Source: Aliiroseovarius sp. F20344 | GTDB taxonomy: Bacteria > Pseudomonadota > Alphaproteobacteria > Rhodobacterales > Rhodobacteraceae | Length of the DNA: 64,000 bases | Direction of reading: 5' to 3' | NCBI RefSeq assembly: GCF_023016155.1 | Contig: NZ_JALKBG010000005.1 | Coordinates: 1 to 64,000, forward strand | Shown here: positions 47,176 to 55,222 of the stretch, one piece after another | Numbering within the stretch: the stretch's first letter is position 1 | Layout: the number at the start of each line of letters is the position of its first letter | The notes under the pieces: generated by a model | What the model saw: only the letters and a program-made list of their open reading frames with translations | Database searches by the model: none | Told to the model about the DNA's origin: nothing | Made by a program: the position numbers and the translations under genes

Positions 47176-49566
47176 ATGACGACCACAGACCATCACCACC
47201 TTAAGACCATTGAACAGCGCCTGCTTTGGCTGTCGCATTGGATGATCCATCACGCCAACCACGTACGTCCCAAAGTGGACGGGATCAAAGTAGGCGGGCA
47301 CCAGGCCAGCTCGGCCTCGATGGTGTCGATTATGACTGCGCTGTATTTCTCAACCCTGAAGCCGGAAGATCGTGTGGCGGTAAAGCCGCACGCTTCGCCC
47401 GTGTTTCACGCCATTCAGTATCTGATGGGCAACCAGACTCGCGAGAAGATGGAAAACTTCCGTGGTTATGGTGGGGTGCAGAGCTATCCCAGCCGGACCA
47501 AGGATATTGACGACGTTGATTTCTCGACGGGTTCGGTAGGCCTGGGTGTGGCGGTGACCTCGTTTGCGTCGCTGATCCAAGATTACATCAAGGCAAAAAG
47601 CTGGGGTGCGGATGCGCCGATGGGTCGTATGGTGGCGCTGGTTGGTGACGCTGAATTGGACGAGGGCAACATCTACGAAGCCCTTCAGGAAGGTTGGAAA
47701 AACGACCTGCGTAACACGTGGTGGATTATCGACTATAACCGCCAATCGCTGGACGGGATCGTGCGCGAAGGCCTGTTCGAGCGTGTCGAGAAGATCTTTG
47801 ACGCCTTCGGCTGGGTCGTTGTGCGCATCAAGCATGGCGCGCTGCAACGTGCGGCGTTTGAAGAACCGGGCGGCGACAAGCTGCGCGACTGGATCGATAG
47901 TTGCCCGAACCAAGACTACTCGGCCCTGACGTTCATGGGTGGCGAAGTTTGGCGCAAGCGGCTGATGGATGATCTGGGCGATCAAGGCGACGTCACTGCG
48001 CTGATTGAAAAGCGCAGCGATGAAGAGCTGGCCGCCCTTATGGAAAACCTCGGCGGTAACTGCGTCGAGACGATGGCCCAGACCTTTGACGCCATCGACC
48101 ACGACCGTCCTACTTGTTTCCTGGCCTATACGATCAAGGGCTGGGGCACGCCGATTGCAGGCCATAAGGACAACCACGGCGGCTTGATGAACAACACGCA
48201 GTTTGGCGCGTGGCAGAAGCACATGGGCGTGGCTGAAGATGATGAATGGGAGCCTCTGGCCACCGTCGAAGATCAGGCCGCCATGCGAGATTTCTTGTCG
48301 AAAGTGCCGTTCTTTGCCCAAGGTCCGCGCCGACTTTCCGATGAAAAGATCGAAGTGCCTGCGATCGAGATGGATACCTCGCGCGAGATCTCGACCCAGA
48401 TGGCGTTTGGTAAGGTGCTCGATGACCTGTCCAAGGGTGACAGCAAGCTAGCGGAGCGGATTGTAACGACTTCCCCTGACGTGACGGGCACCACGAACCT
48501 TGGTCCGTGGGTGAACCGCCGCAAGCTGTTCGCCCGCACCGCTCAGGCAGATGCGTTTATCGAAAACCGCATCCCCTCGACCGCGAAGTGGGAATTCAAA
48601 CCGGAAGGGCAACATATCGAACTTGGCATTGCCGAGATGAACCTGATGCTTCTTCTGGGGGCTGCGGGCCTGAGCCACAGCTTGTTTGGTAAGCGATTGA
48701 TTCCGGTTGGTACCGTCTACGATCCCTTCGTGGCGCGCGGGTTGGATGCGTTGAACTATGCTTGTTATCAGGATGCGCGATTCCTGCTGGTCGGCACCCC
48801 ATCAGGCGTCACGCTGGCCCCAGAAGGTGGCGCGCACCAGTCGATTGGTTCGCCGCTGATCGGCATGTCGCAAGATGGGCTTGCATCGTTCGAGCCAGCC
48901 TTTGCAGACGAATTGGCGGTGATCATGGAGTGGGCGTTTGACTACCTTCAGCGTGATGGCGAAGGCGATCCGGACGAGCGCACATGGCTGCGTGACGAGA
49001 CCGGCGGCTCGGTCTATCTGCGTCTGACCACCAACCCAATTGAGCAGCCCGGTAAACGGGTGGACGAGGACTTCCGCCAAGGGGCCATCGATGGTGCCTA
49101 TTGGATGCGCAAACCTGGTCCCAATTGCGAGGTCGTGATTGCCTATCAAGGTTCGGTCGCCCCAGAAGCGATCAAGGCCGCTGGCAGGATCGGTGAAGGG
49201 CGTCGCGATGTCGGCGTTCTCTCTGTCACCTCGGCAGATCGTTTGAACGCAGGCTGGACAGCAGCGCAACGTGCGCGGTCGCGTGGCAATACCGACGCGC
49301 AATCTCACATCGAAGCGCTGTTGGCCACGTTGCCCCCCCATTGCAAGATCATCACGGTGATCGACGGCCACCCCGCGACGCTTTCGTGGTTGGGTTCAGT
49401 GGCTGGTCATCAGACGATCCCGCTGGGTATCGAGCATTTCGGCCAAACCGGAACGATCGGCGATCTGTATCGCCATCACGGGATTGATGCCCAAGCGATT
49501 GTCGAGAAGGTGAACGGCTTGACCGTAGGACGGCGGCTTTTGCGAGGCGCAAACGCGCCTGCTTGA
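47176..49566 (+). CDS. mdeB: AceE-like 2-oxoacid dehydrogenase E1 (2-oxobutyrate dehydrogenase-like)
   Basis: The 796-aa protein is a homodimer-type E1 (thiamine diphosphate) related to AceE and transketolases. DGIKVGGHQASS is near the N-terminus, and the ThDP motif is GDAELDEGN (157-165) with N188 in IIDYNRQSLDG. A transketolase-like C-terminal domain follows. It is about 90 residues shorter than AceE. In P. putida, mdeB next to the lyase gene encodes such an E1 acting on 2-oxobutyrate. Here it would feed propionyl-CoA towards mce/MeaB. No E2 or E3 gene is adjacent, so these must come from elsewhere. Confidence 0.85.
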   Translation: MTTTDHHHLKTIEQRLLWLSHWMIHHANHVRPKVDGIKVGGHQASSASMVSIMTALYFSTLKPEDRVAVKPHASPVFHAIQYLMGNQTREKMENFRGYGGVQSYPSRTKDIDDVDFSTGSVGLGVAVTSFASLIQDYIKAKSWGADAPMGRMVALVGDAELDEGNIYEALQEGWKNDLRNTWWIIDYNRQSLDGIVREGLFERVEKIFDAFGWVVVRIKHGALQRAAFEEPGGDKLRDWIDSCPNQDYSALTFMGGEVWRKRLMDDLGDQGDVTALIEKRSDEELAALMENLGGNCVETMAQTFDAIDHDRPTCFLAYTIKGWGTPIAGHKDNHGGLMNNTQFGAWQKHMGVAEDDEWEPLATVEDQAAMRDFLSKVPFFAQGPRRLSDEKIEVPAIEMDTSREISTQMAFGKVLDDLSKGDSKLAERIVTTSPDVTGTTNLGPWVNRRKLFARTAQADAFIENRIPSTAKWEFKPEGQHIELGIAEMNLMLLLGAAGLSHSLFGKRLIPVGTVYDPFVARGLDALNYACYQDARFLLVGTPSGVTLAPEGGAHQSIGSPLIGMSQDGLASFEPAFADELAVIMEWAFDYLQRDGEGDPDERTWLRDETGGSVYLRLTTNPIEQPGKRVDEDFRQGAIDGAYWMRKPGPNCEVVIAYQGSVAPEAIKAAGRIGEGRRDVGVLSVTSADRLNAGWTAAQRARSRGNTDAQSHIEALLATLPPHCKIITVIDGHPATLSWLGSVAGHQTIPLGIEHFGQTGTIGDLYRHHGIDAQAIVEKVNGLTVGRRLLRGANAPA

Positions 49567-49581
49567 TGCGACCGTTCAAAA

Positions 49582-49616
49582 GTCGCCACACTCAGCGCTT
49601 TGCTGTGAGCGGCGAC
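49582..49616 (+). terminator. Stem-loop after mdeB
   Basis: GTCGCC (49582) pairs with GGCGAC (49611), with an inner CTCA/TGAG helix. No T-run follows, so termination strength is uncertain. It lies between mdeB and the convergent lacI-type gene. Confidence 0.5.
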
Positions 49617-49628
49617 CACAAGAAACTC

Positions 49629-50666
49629 TTAGGGCGTTGTGCTTCTTGGTGAAGAAGTCGACGCCCTTTGCACAAGCCGAAGTTCGCAATTCGTGGCAGT
49701 TGTCCCTTCGGTTTCGCCTGTCACCGTTTTGATAATCTGCTCAGCTGCCAACGTGCCGATACGCCGTGCTGGAATGCGGATGGTGGACAGCGATGGTTCG
49801 ATCTCGCCAGAGCCTTTGAAGTCCCCGATCCCCATGATCGACAGATCATCTGGCACATGAAGGCCTAGCTGAAGCGCGGCATATAGAACGCCTTGCGCAA
49901 TGATGTCATTGCCACACAGGATTGCTGTCGGTCGTTGGGGCCCGGACAGCAGTGTCAGACTCGCCTGTTTGGCGTCTGCAATATTGTAGGGGGCTTCAAG
50001 TCGCCAGTCATCCGGGATCGCAATCTGATCTTGCTGAAACGTATCAGAGGCCCCTTGCAGGCGGTCGCGGGCACGGTCATTTCCATCCGGATCTGGAAAG
50101 ATAAGCGCGATGTCGCGATGACCTAAGTCCAATAGATGCCGCGCGGCCAATCGACCTGCTTCTGAGTTCTGAACACCAACACAGGATAGCCGTGCATCTG
50201 TTTCGTAGTTCCAGATTGCGACGCTTGGAATGGCTTGCTGTTCGATCAGTTGATAGGTCGCTTCGCTGTGCTCAAGGCCAATAACTGCAAGCCCATCAAC
50301 CCGGTGCTCAAGAAGTTTTCGCAGCATCGCATATTCACGATCAAGGTCGAAGCCGTGCGACACAATAAGCATCGTAAATCCCAGCTGATCCAGCGCTTCG
50401 GAAAACGATTGGATGAGCTCTGCAAAGATTGCATTGTCGATTGTCGGGACTACCAATCCGATAGTCCCGGTCCTGCGACCATGCATAACCTGCGCGGCCC
50501 GGTTGCGGATATATCCCAGCTTTTGCACCGCCCGATCGATTTTCTTGCGAGTCGCTGGCTTCAACAAATCCGGGTGATTGAAGCTTCGCGACACGGTCGA
50601 GATTGATACCCCAGCCGCCTTCGCAACATCGACAATATCTGGCTTACTCTTTTGTTTTTGATTCAT
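49629..50666 (-). CDS. LacI family transcriptional regulator
   Basis: The 345-aa protein has the LacI HTH (DIVDVAKAAGVSISTVSRSF and the hinge LGYIRNRAAQVMHGRRTGTIGL) and a periplasmic-binding-protein-like effector domain (VPTIDNAIF, DGLAVIGLE, RPTAILCGNDIIAQG, PSLSTIRIP). It is divergent from the tctABC-sau operon with about 100 bp between the starts and is its probable repressor. LacI control of a sulfonate operon is less usual than control by IclR, LysR or GntR proteins. A palindromic operator-like site lies between the two. Confidence 0.93.
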   Translation of the reverse strand: MNQKQKSKPDIVDVAKAAGVSISTVSRSFNHPDLLKPATRKKIDRAVQKLGYIRNRAAQVMHGRRTGTIGLVVPTIDNAIFAELIQSFSEALDQLGFTMLIVSHGFDLDREYAMLRKLLEHRVDGLAVIGLEHSEATYQLIEQQAIPSVAIWNYETDARLSCVGVQNSEAGRLAARHLLDLGHRDIALIFPDPDGNDRARDRLQGASDTFQQDQIAIPDDWRLEAPYNIADAKQASLTLLSGPQRPTAILCGNDIIAQGVLYAALQLGLHVPDDLSIMGIGDFKGSGEIEPSLSTIRIPARRIGTLAAEQIIKTVTGETEGTTATNCELRLVQRASTSSPRSTTP

Positions 50667-50690
50667 ATTTCGGGTTTTTCACGCTAAAAA

Positions 50691-50718
50691 ATGAAAACAT
50701 TTGCAAAACTATTTTCAT
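50691..50718. promoter_or_regulatory. Operator-like inverted repeat upstream of tctA
   Basis: ATGAAAA (50691) and TTTTCAT (50712) are inverted arms. Between them sits the 8-bp palindrome TTTGCAAA (50700-50707). It lies 25 bp from the LacI start and about 50 bp from the likely tctA start. The same octamer recurs upstream of the glycerol transporter operon at 57011. Confidence 0.5.
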
Positions 50719-50764
50719 GTCTTAGCTTAAATTGTCAACGCGTGATCAACAACGGGACTGCATC

Positions 50765-52276
50765 TTGGAATTTCTCTACTACTTCGGTGATGTGTTCACC
50801 CCCATCTCATTTGGCCTTTTGCTTTTGGGCACGATTGGGGGGCTCATCCTTGGTGCCACACCAGGGCTTTCGCCCACGATGGCTGTCGCGCTGTTAATTC
50901 CTTTCACTTTTCATCTGGCGCCCGTTCAGGGTCTGATCCTTCTAGGGGCAGCCTACACGTCGACTGTGGCGGGTGGCGCGGTCAGTGCAATCCTTCTGAA
51001 AATTCCCGGCGCGCCTGCAAACATCGCGACAACGCTGGATGGCCACACAATGGCGAAGCAAGGCAAAGGCGCACAGGCACTTCAGCTAAGCTTCCTTGCG
51101 TCGGCGGTTGGGGGCGTGATTGGTGTGCTTCTCTTGATCTTCTTGACGCCTGTTCTGGCACAATGGGCACTGGCTTTCGGTCCCAGCCATCTGTTCTGGC
51201 TCGCCATCCTTGGCGTTACCGTCATTGGATCGCTGGACAGCGCTTCGGTGGTGAAGGGTCTGCTGTCGGGTTGCATTGGCCTGTGGCTCGCAACCATTGG
51301 ATTTGACGACATCATGGGTGCACAGCGGTTTATCTTCCACCCGGCTTTAGGTGGTGGGATCAACATCATCGCCGCGCTGATCGGGCTGTTTGCCATTCCT
51401 CAGGTTCTGACCATGTTCGCCAAAGGGCGCAGCGCGACGAATGCGGAGGTGATCGAAGTCGAGAAGCATTCGATCATGGATGCGGTGAGAGAGCTTCTTC
51501 GTCGTCCTAAAGCCCTGACCATCGGAACCATCACAGGTTCGGTCATCGGACTTATACCGGGTGTTGGTGGCCAGATTGCGGGCCTTGTCGCCTATGACCA
51601 AACCAAGAAATTCAGCTCGGAGCGAGAGAAATTCGGTAAGGGCCACAGCGAAGGCGTGATCGCGGCCGAAAGCGCAAACAACGCGATGGTTGGACCCAGT
51701 CTTGTGCCGCTTTTGACGCTTTCGATCCCTGGTTCACCCACTGCGGCGGTGCTGCTCGGCGGTTTGCTGATCCACGGCATTTTCCCGGGCACTGACCTCT
51801 TTGATAATCACCCAGACGTGGCGTGGACCTTCATCAATTCGATGCTGATCGGACAAATCCTGATGTGCATCTTCGGTCTTTACGTCGCTGGCCTTGCCGC
51901 CCGTGTGGCGCAGGTCCCGCAAAGCGTCATGGCTGCGGTCGTGCTTGGGCTTGCTGTCTTCGGCAGCTACTCGGTCCAGTCCAGCATGGGCGACGTTTAC
52001 GTTATGGCGACGCTGGGCGTCATGATGTACTTCCTTGAACGCTTCGGATTTTCGGCCGCACCACTGGTGCTCGGCCTGATCCTTGGCCCGATCGCCGAGG
52101 CAAACTTCATCCAAGGATCGATGATTGCAGGGGCCACCGATGGCATGGCCAGCTATTTCCTGACCGGCACGCTGAACATCGTCCTGATCGCAATCGTCGT
52201 CGCTTCCATTGCCTATTCGGTTTGGATGGAACTTCGCAGCCGCCGCTACACGTCGAAAGAGGAGATCATGGGATGA
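50765..52276 (+). CDS. tctA: Tripartite tricarboxylate transporter large permease (TctA)
   Basis: This 503-aa protein with about twelve helices is the large subunit of a TTT uptake system. The duplicated TctA motif appears as GLILGATPGLSPTMAVALL and SVIGLIPGVGGQIAGLVAYD. No ATG exists near the 5' end. TTG at 50765 gives MEFLYYFGDVFTPISFG, the usual distance to the first conserved block, with GGGA upstream; TTG at 50732 would add 11 residues. The stop overlaps tctB (ATGA). The substrate is probably the acid handled by the downstream sauS-sauT pair. Confidence 0.9.
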   Translation: MEFLYYFGDVFTPISFGLLLLGTIGGLILGATPGLSPTMAVALLIPFTFHLAPVQGLILLGAAYTSTVAGGAVSAILLKIPGAPANIATTLDGHTMAKQGKGAQALQLSFLASAVGGVIGVLLLIFLTPVLAQWALAFGPSHLFWLAILGVTVIGSLDSASVVKGLLSGCIGLWLATIGFDDIMGAQRFIFHPALGGGINIIAALIGLFAIPQVLTMFAKGRSATNAEVIEVEKHSIMDAVRELLRRPKALTIGTITGSVIGLIPGVGGQIAGLVAYDQTKKFSSEREKFGKGHSEGVIAAESANNAMVGPSLVPLLTLSIPGSPTAAVLLGGLLIHGIFPGTDLFDNHPDVAWTFINSMLIGQILMCIFGLYVAGLAARVAQVPQSVMAAVVLGLAVFGSYSVQSSMGDVYVMATLGVMMYFLERFGFSAAPLVLGLILGPIAEANFIQGSMIAGATDGMASYFLTGTLNIVLIAIVVASIAYSVWMELRSRRYTSKEEIMG

Positions 52277-52743
52277 GCTATGTAAGTCTTCCCCGCGTTC
52301 AACACATCGTGGCCTCTGGCTTTATTGCAGCAGTTGGGATGTGGGTGGCTTGGATAAGCTATACCCAGCAACCGTCCGAGGCATTCCTGTTCCCGCGCCT
52401 CATCTCGACAGTCTTCGTCGTGTTGGCCTTGTGGACGTTTGTCAAAGCAATCCTTGGCTGGACAAAGGTCGGTAACGGAGTTTCGCGACGGGATTTCGTC
52501 TGGCTGCTTCCGGGTTTGATCATCGCGCTCATTTACATTTTCTGGGGGGCAAAGGCGCTGGGCTTCTACACAGCTGGCACCATCGCCTTCTTCATCTTGC
52601 TAAGCTTTTACGACCCTTCACCACATGGCGTAGCCAAAACCTGGATCAAGCGGGTGATCATCACCGCTGGGTTTCTGGCCGTGATGTATGGGCTCTTCGC
52701 CATGCTGCTCAAGGTTTACACACCACGAGAGATATTTTTCTGA
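52273..52743 (+). CDS. tctB: Tripartite tricarboxylate transporter small permease (TctB)
   Basis: The 156-aa protein has four transmembrane helices: about residues 12-29, 39-60, 80-118 (a hairpin pair) and 128-146. The N-terminal FLFPRLISTVFVVLALWT segment follows the TctB pattern. The ATG at 52273 is within the tctA stop (ATGA). It forms the membrane complex with TctA and is followed 48 bp later by the binding protein gene. Confidence 0.88.
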   Translation: MSYVSLPRVQHIVASGFIAAVGMWVAWISYTQQPSEAFLFPRLISTVFVVLALWTFVKAILGWTKVGNGVSRRDFVWLLPGLIIALIYIFWGAKALGFYTAGTIAFFILLSFYDPSPHGVAKTWIKRVIITAGFLAVMYGLFAMLLKVYTPREIFF

Positions 52744-52791
52744 ACAAGACCGCGCAAAAGCGGCAAACGCACATCCAAGGGAGGATCTAAA

Positions 52792-53754
52792 ATGAAACAT
52801 CTACTGGCAGGCGCCGCATTGGCGCTGATGTCCCTAACCGGTGGCGTAGCCATCGCCGAGGACTACCCTGAACGTCCCATCATGATGATGGTTAGCTATG
52901 GTGCAGGCGGCGCAACCGACTTCCAAGCGCGTATCGTCACCATGACAGCGGGAAACGAAGACGCGCTTGGCATGCCCATCGCGATCATCAACAAGCCGGG
53001 CGCGGGTGGCCGCGTGGGTTGGAACTGGTTTGCAACTCAGGCCGAGGCTGATGGCTACACGCTGGGTGCCTACAACATCCCGCACTTCATCGCACAGTCG
53101 ATCAAAGGCGGTGTCGAGTATTCGGCAGACAGCTTTGAGCCGATCGCCAACTGGGGTGCAGACCCTGCGGTCTTCGTCGTCGGTAAAGACAGCCCGATGA
53201 ACTCGATGGAAGACGTTGTGAACTACGCCAAGGAAAACCCAGGCAAGTTGACCTTCTCAGGTGCAGGCCTGTTTGTGGGTCACCACATTGCAGCCCTTCA
53301 GCTTGAGAAAGCCGCAGGCGTGAAAATGGCTTACATCCCGACCAAAGGTGGCGGCGCAGCAGCCATGAAAGCCGTGATCGCAGGTGACGTCATGGGCGGG
53401 GTGAACAACTTGTCCGACGCATTCCGCGCTCAGGAAGCAGGCAACGTCAAAATTCTTGGCGTGTTCGACCTGGAACGCAACGAGTTCCTGCCCGACGTTC
53501 CAACCCTGAAAGAGCAGGGATTTGACATCGACAACGCCAGCGTGAACTTCCGCGGTGTTATGGTGCCCAAAGGCACCCCGCAAGAGGTCATCGACAAGCT
53601 TGCCGCTGCCGTGCCTGAAATGTTCAAGAATTCGCGCGTGGCAGGTAAAATGAAAGCCGGTGGTTCGCCCATGCACATCATGACCCGTGAAGAGGTTCAA
53701 GCGATGTGGGCAGCCCGTCAAGAGACCCTGAAAGAGCTTCTGGCAGGTCTTTAA
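52792..53754 (+). CDS. tctC: Tripartite tricarboxylate transporter binding protein (TctC)
   Basis: The 320-aa periplasmic protein has a signal peptide (cleavage near AIA-ED), followed by the Bug/TctC hallmarks YPERPIMMMVSYGAGGATDFQAR (cited in part as YPERPI and GAGGATDFQAR), INKPGAGGRVGWN and the late MVPKGTPQEVIDKL. It binds a carboxylate ligand with high affinity for the TctAB permease. GGGAGGA precedes the ATG. A strong stem-loop directly after the gene may raise its level relative to the downstream enzymes. Confidence 0.92.
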   Translation: MKHLLAGAALALMSLTGGVAIAEDYPERPIMMMVSYGAGGATDFQARIVTMTAGNEDALGMPIAIINKPGAGGRVGWNWFATQAEADGYTLGAYNIPHFIAQSIKGGVEYSADSFEPIANWGADPAVFVVGKDSPMNSMEDVVNYAKENPGKLTFSGAGLFVGHHIAALQLEKAAGVKMAYIPTKGGGAAAMKAVIAGDVMGGVNNLSDAFRAQEAGNVKILGVFDLERNEFLPDVPTLKEQGFDIDNASVNFRGVMVPKGTPQEVIDKLAAAVPEMFKNSRVAGKMKAGGSPMHIMTREEVQAMWAARQETLKELLAGL

Positions 53755-53773
53755 CAAGTAGAGCAGTACCAAC

Positions 53774-53798
53774 GGATAGGGCGGATGGCGCCCTATCC
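53774..53798 (+). promoter_or_regulatory. Intercistronic stem-loop between tctC and sauS
   Basis: A perfect 10-bp stem, GGATAGGGCG / CGCCCTATCC, has a GATGG loop and no T-run. Placed 20 bp after the binding protein stop and about 20 bp before the next start, it probably protects the upstream mRNA from 3' decay. Confidence 0.65.
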
Positions 53799-53818
53799 AC
53801 TTCAATAGGATTTTCGTG

Positions 53819-55222
53819 ATGAATGCACATGATGATGTAGCCCAAGTAAGCGCGATTGTGGCCAGTGCGCGTGCTGCCCAGAAAGCTTACGAGTCTGGCG
53901 CCAACCAAGCACGATATGACCGCGCGGCCGAAGCCGCCGCTTGGGCGATCATGGAGCCTTCACGCAACAAGGCTTTGGCCGAGCTTGCGGTCGAGACGAC
54001 CGGGCTTGGCAACGTGCCCGACAAGATCATCAAAAACCATCGCAAGACGCTTGGCCTTATGCGCGACATCAAGGGCGTGAAAACGCATGGGATCATCAGC
54101 GATGACGCGGCCACCGGCATCACCGAGATCGCCCGCCCCATAGGGGTGATTGGCGCTGTGGTGCCTTCGACCAATCCGGCGGCGACGCCCGCCAACAACA
54201 TCATCAACGCTTTGAAGTGTGGCAACGCGGTGGTTGTTGCCCCGTCGCCCAAAGGTGTGGCAAGCTGCGAGCTGCTTCTGTCCTACATTCACGCCGAGTT
54301 CGACAAGCTGGGGCTGGATCATGATCTGGTCCAGATGATCCCCGCGCCGGGCTCCAAAGCAAAAACACAAGCGATGATGGAGCTGAGCGACCGTGTGATC
54401 TGCACTGGGAGCCAAAACAACGTTCATCGTGCGCAAACTTGTGGGACACCCGCCGTGGCCGTTGGTGCGGGCAATGTCACCGTGATCGTGGATGAGACCG
54501 CAGATCTGACCGCCGCAGCCCAGAAGATCACCGCGTCTAAGACCTTTGACAACGCGACCTCGTGTTCGTCGGAAAACTCGATGATCGTGGTCGATGCGAT
54601 CTATGACGACTTCATCTCAGCGCTCGCCGAAGAAGGAGGAGCGCTGGTGGTAGACGAAGCGCAGATCGTTTCGAAGCTTTGGCCCGACGGGCACCTGAAC
54701 CGCGAAGTCATCGCGCAGGATGCAGACAAAATGATCGAGGCACTGGGCCTGTCCGGTCAAGTGCCGGATGATACCAAGTTCCTTGCGGTCGAAACGCAAG
54801 GGATCGGCGCGGACCATCCGCTTTCGGGCGAAAAACTCAGCCGTGTCGCGGCGCTGTATCGCGCGAGGGACTATGAGGACGCGCAGGCCATCGCAACGCG
54901 TATTCTGGAGTATCAAGGGGCAGGGCATTCCATCGGCATTCACACCGCTGATGATGCACGCGCCGTGTCGCTGGGGGCGTCGATGCCGACCTGCCGGGTC
55001 ATCGTCAATCAGGCGCATACCTTTGCGACCGGAGGGTCTTTCAACAACGGCATGCCCTTCTCGCTTTCGATGGGATGCGGCAGTTGGGGCGGCAATGCGA
55101 TAGATGAAAACCTACATTGGAAGCACTTCATCCAGAGCACAAAGATCGTGCGAGAGATCCCACCCGTTGAACCGGCCGTCGAAGACATCTTCGCGGATTA
55201 CTGGGCCGACGCCGGGAAATGA
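53819..55222 (+). CDS. sauS: CoA-acylating aldehyde dehydrogenase, probable sulfoacetaldehyde dehydrogenase (SauS-like)
   Basis: The 467-aa protein belongs to the acylating ALDH family (as in the N-terminal half of AdhE). The nucleophile is C249 in DNATSCSSENS, and GVIGAVVPSTNPAATP and VICTGSQNNVH lie in the cofactor half. Its immediate partner is an acyl-CoA synthetase, with a 4-bp overlap. In Cupriavidus necator, SauT makes sulfoacetyl-CoA and SauS reduces it to sulfoacetaldehyde. Here the same pair follows a carboxylate transporter. The start could be GTG 53816; I prefer the ATG at 53819. Other acyl-CoA substrates are possible. Confidence 0.78.
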   Translation: MNAHDDVAQVSAIVASARAAQKAYESGANQARYDRAAEAAAWAIMEPSRNKALAELAVETTGLGNVPDKIIKNHRKTLGLMRDIKGVKTHGIISDDAATGITEIARPIGVIGAVVPSTNPAATPANNIINALKCGNAVVVAPSPKGVASCELLLSYIHAEFDKLGLDHDLVQMIPAPGSKAKTQAMMELSDRVICTGSQNNVHRAQTCGTPAVAVGAGNVTVIVDETADLTAAAQKITASKTFDNATSCSSENSMIVVDAIYDDFISALAEEGGALVVDEAQIVSKLWPDGHLNREVIAQDADKMIEALGLSGQVPDDTKFLAVETQGIGADHPLSGEKLSRVAALYRARDYEDAQAIATRILEYQGAGHSIGIHTADDARAVSLGASMPTCRVIVNQAHTFATGGSFNNGMPFSLSMGCGSWGGNAIDENLHWKHFIQSTKIVREIPPVEPAVEDIFADYWADAGK

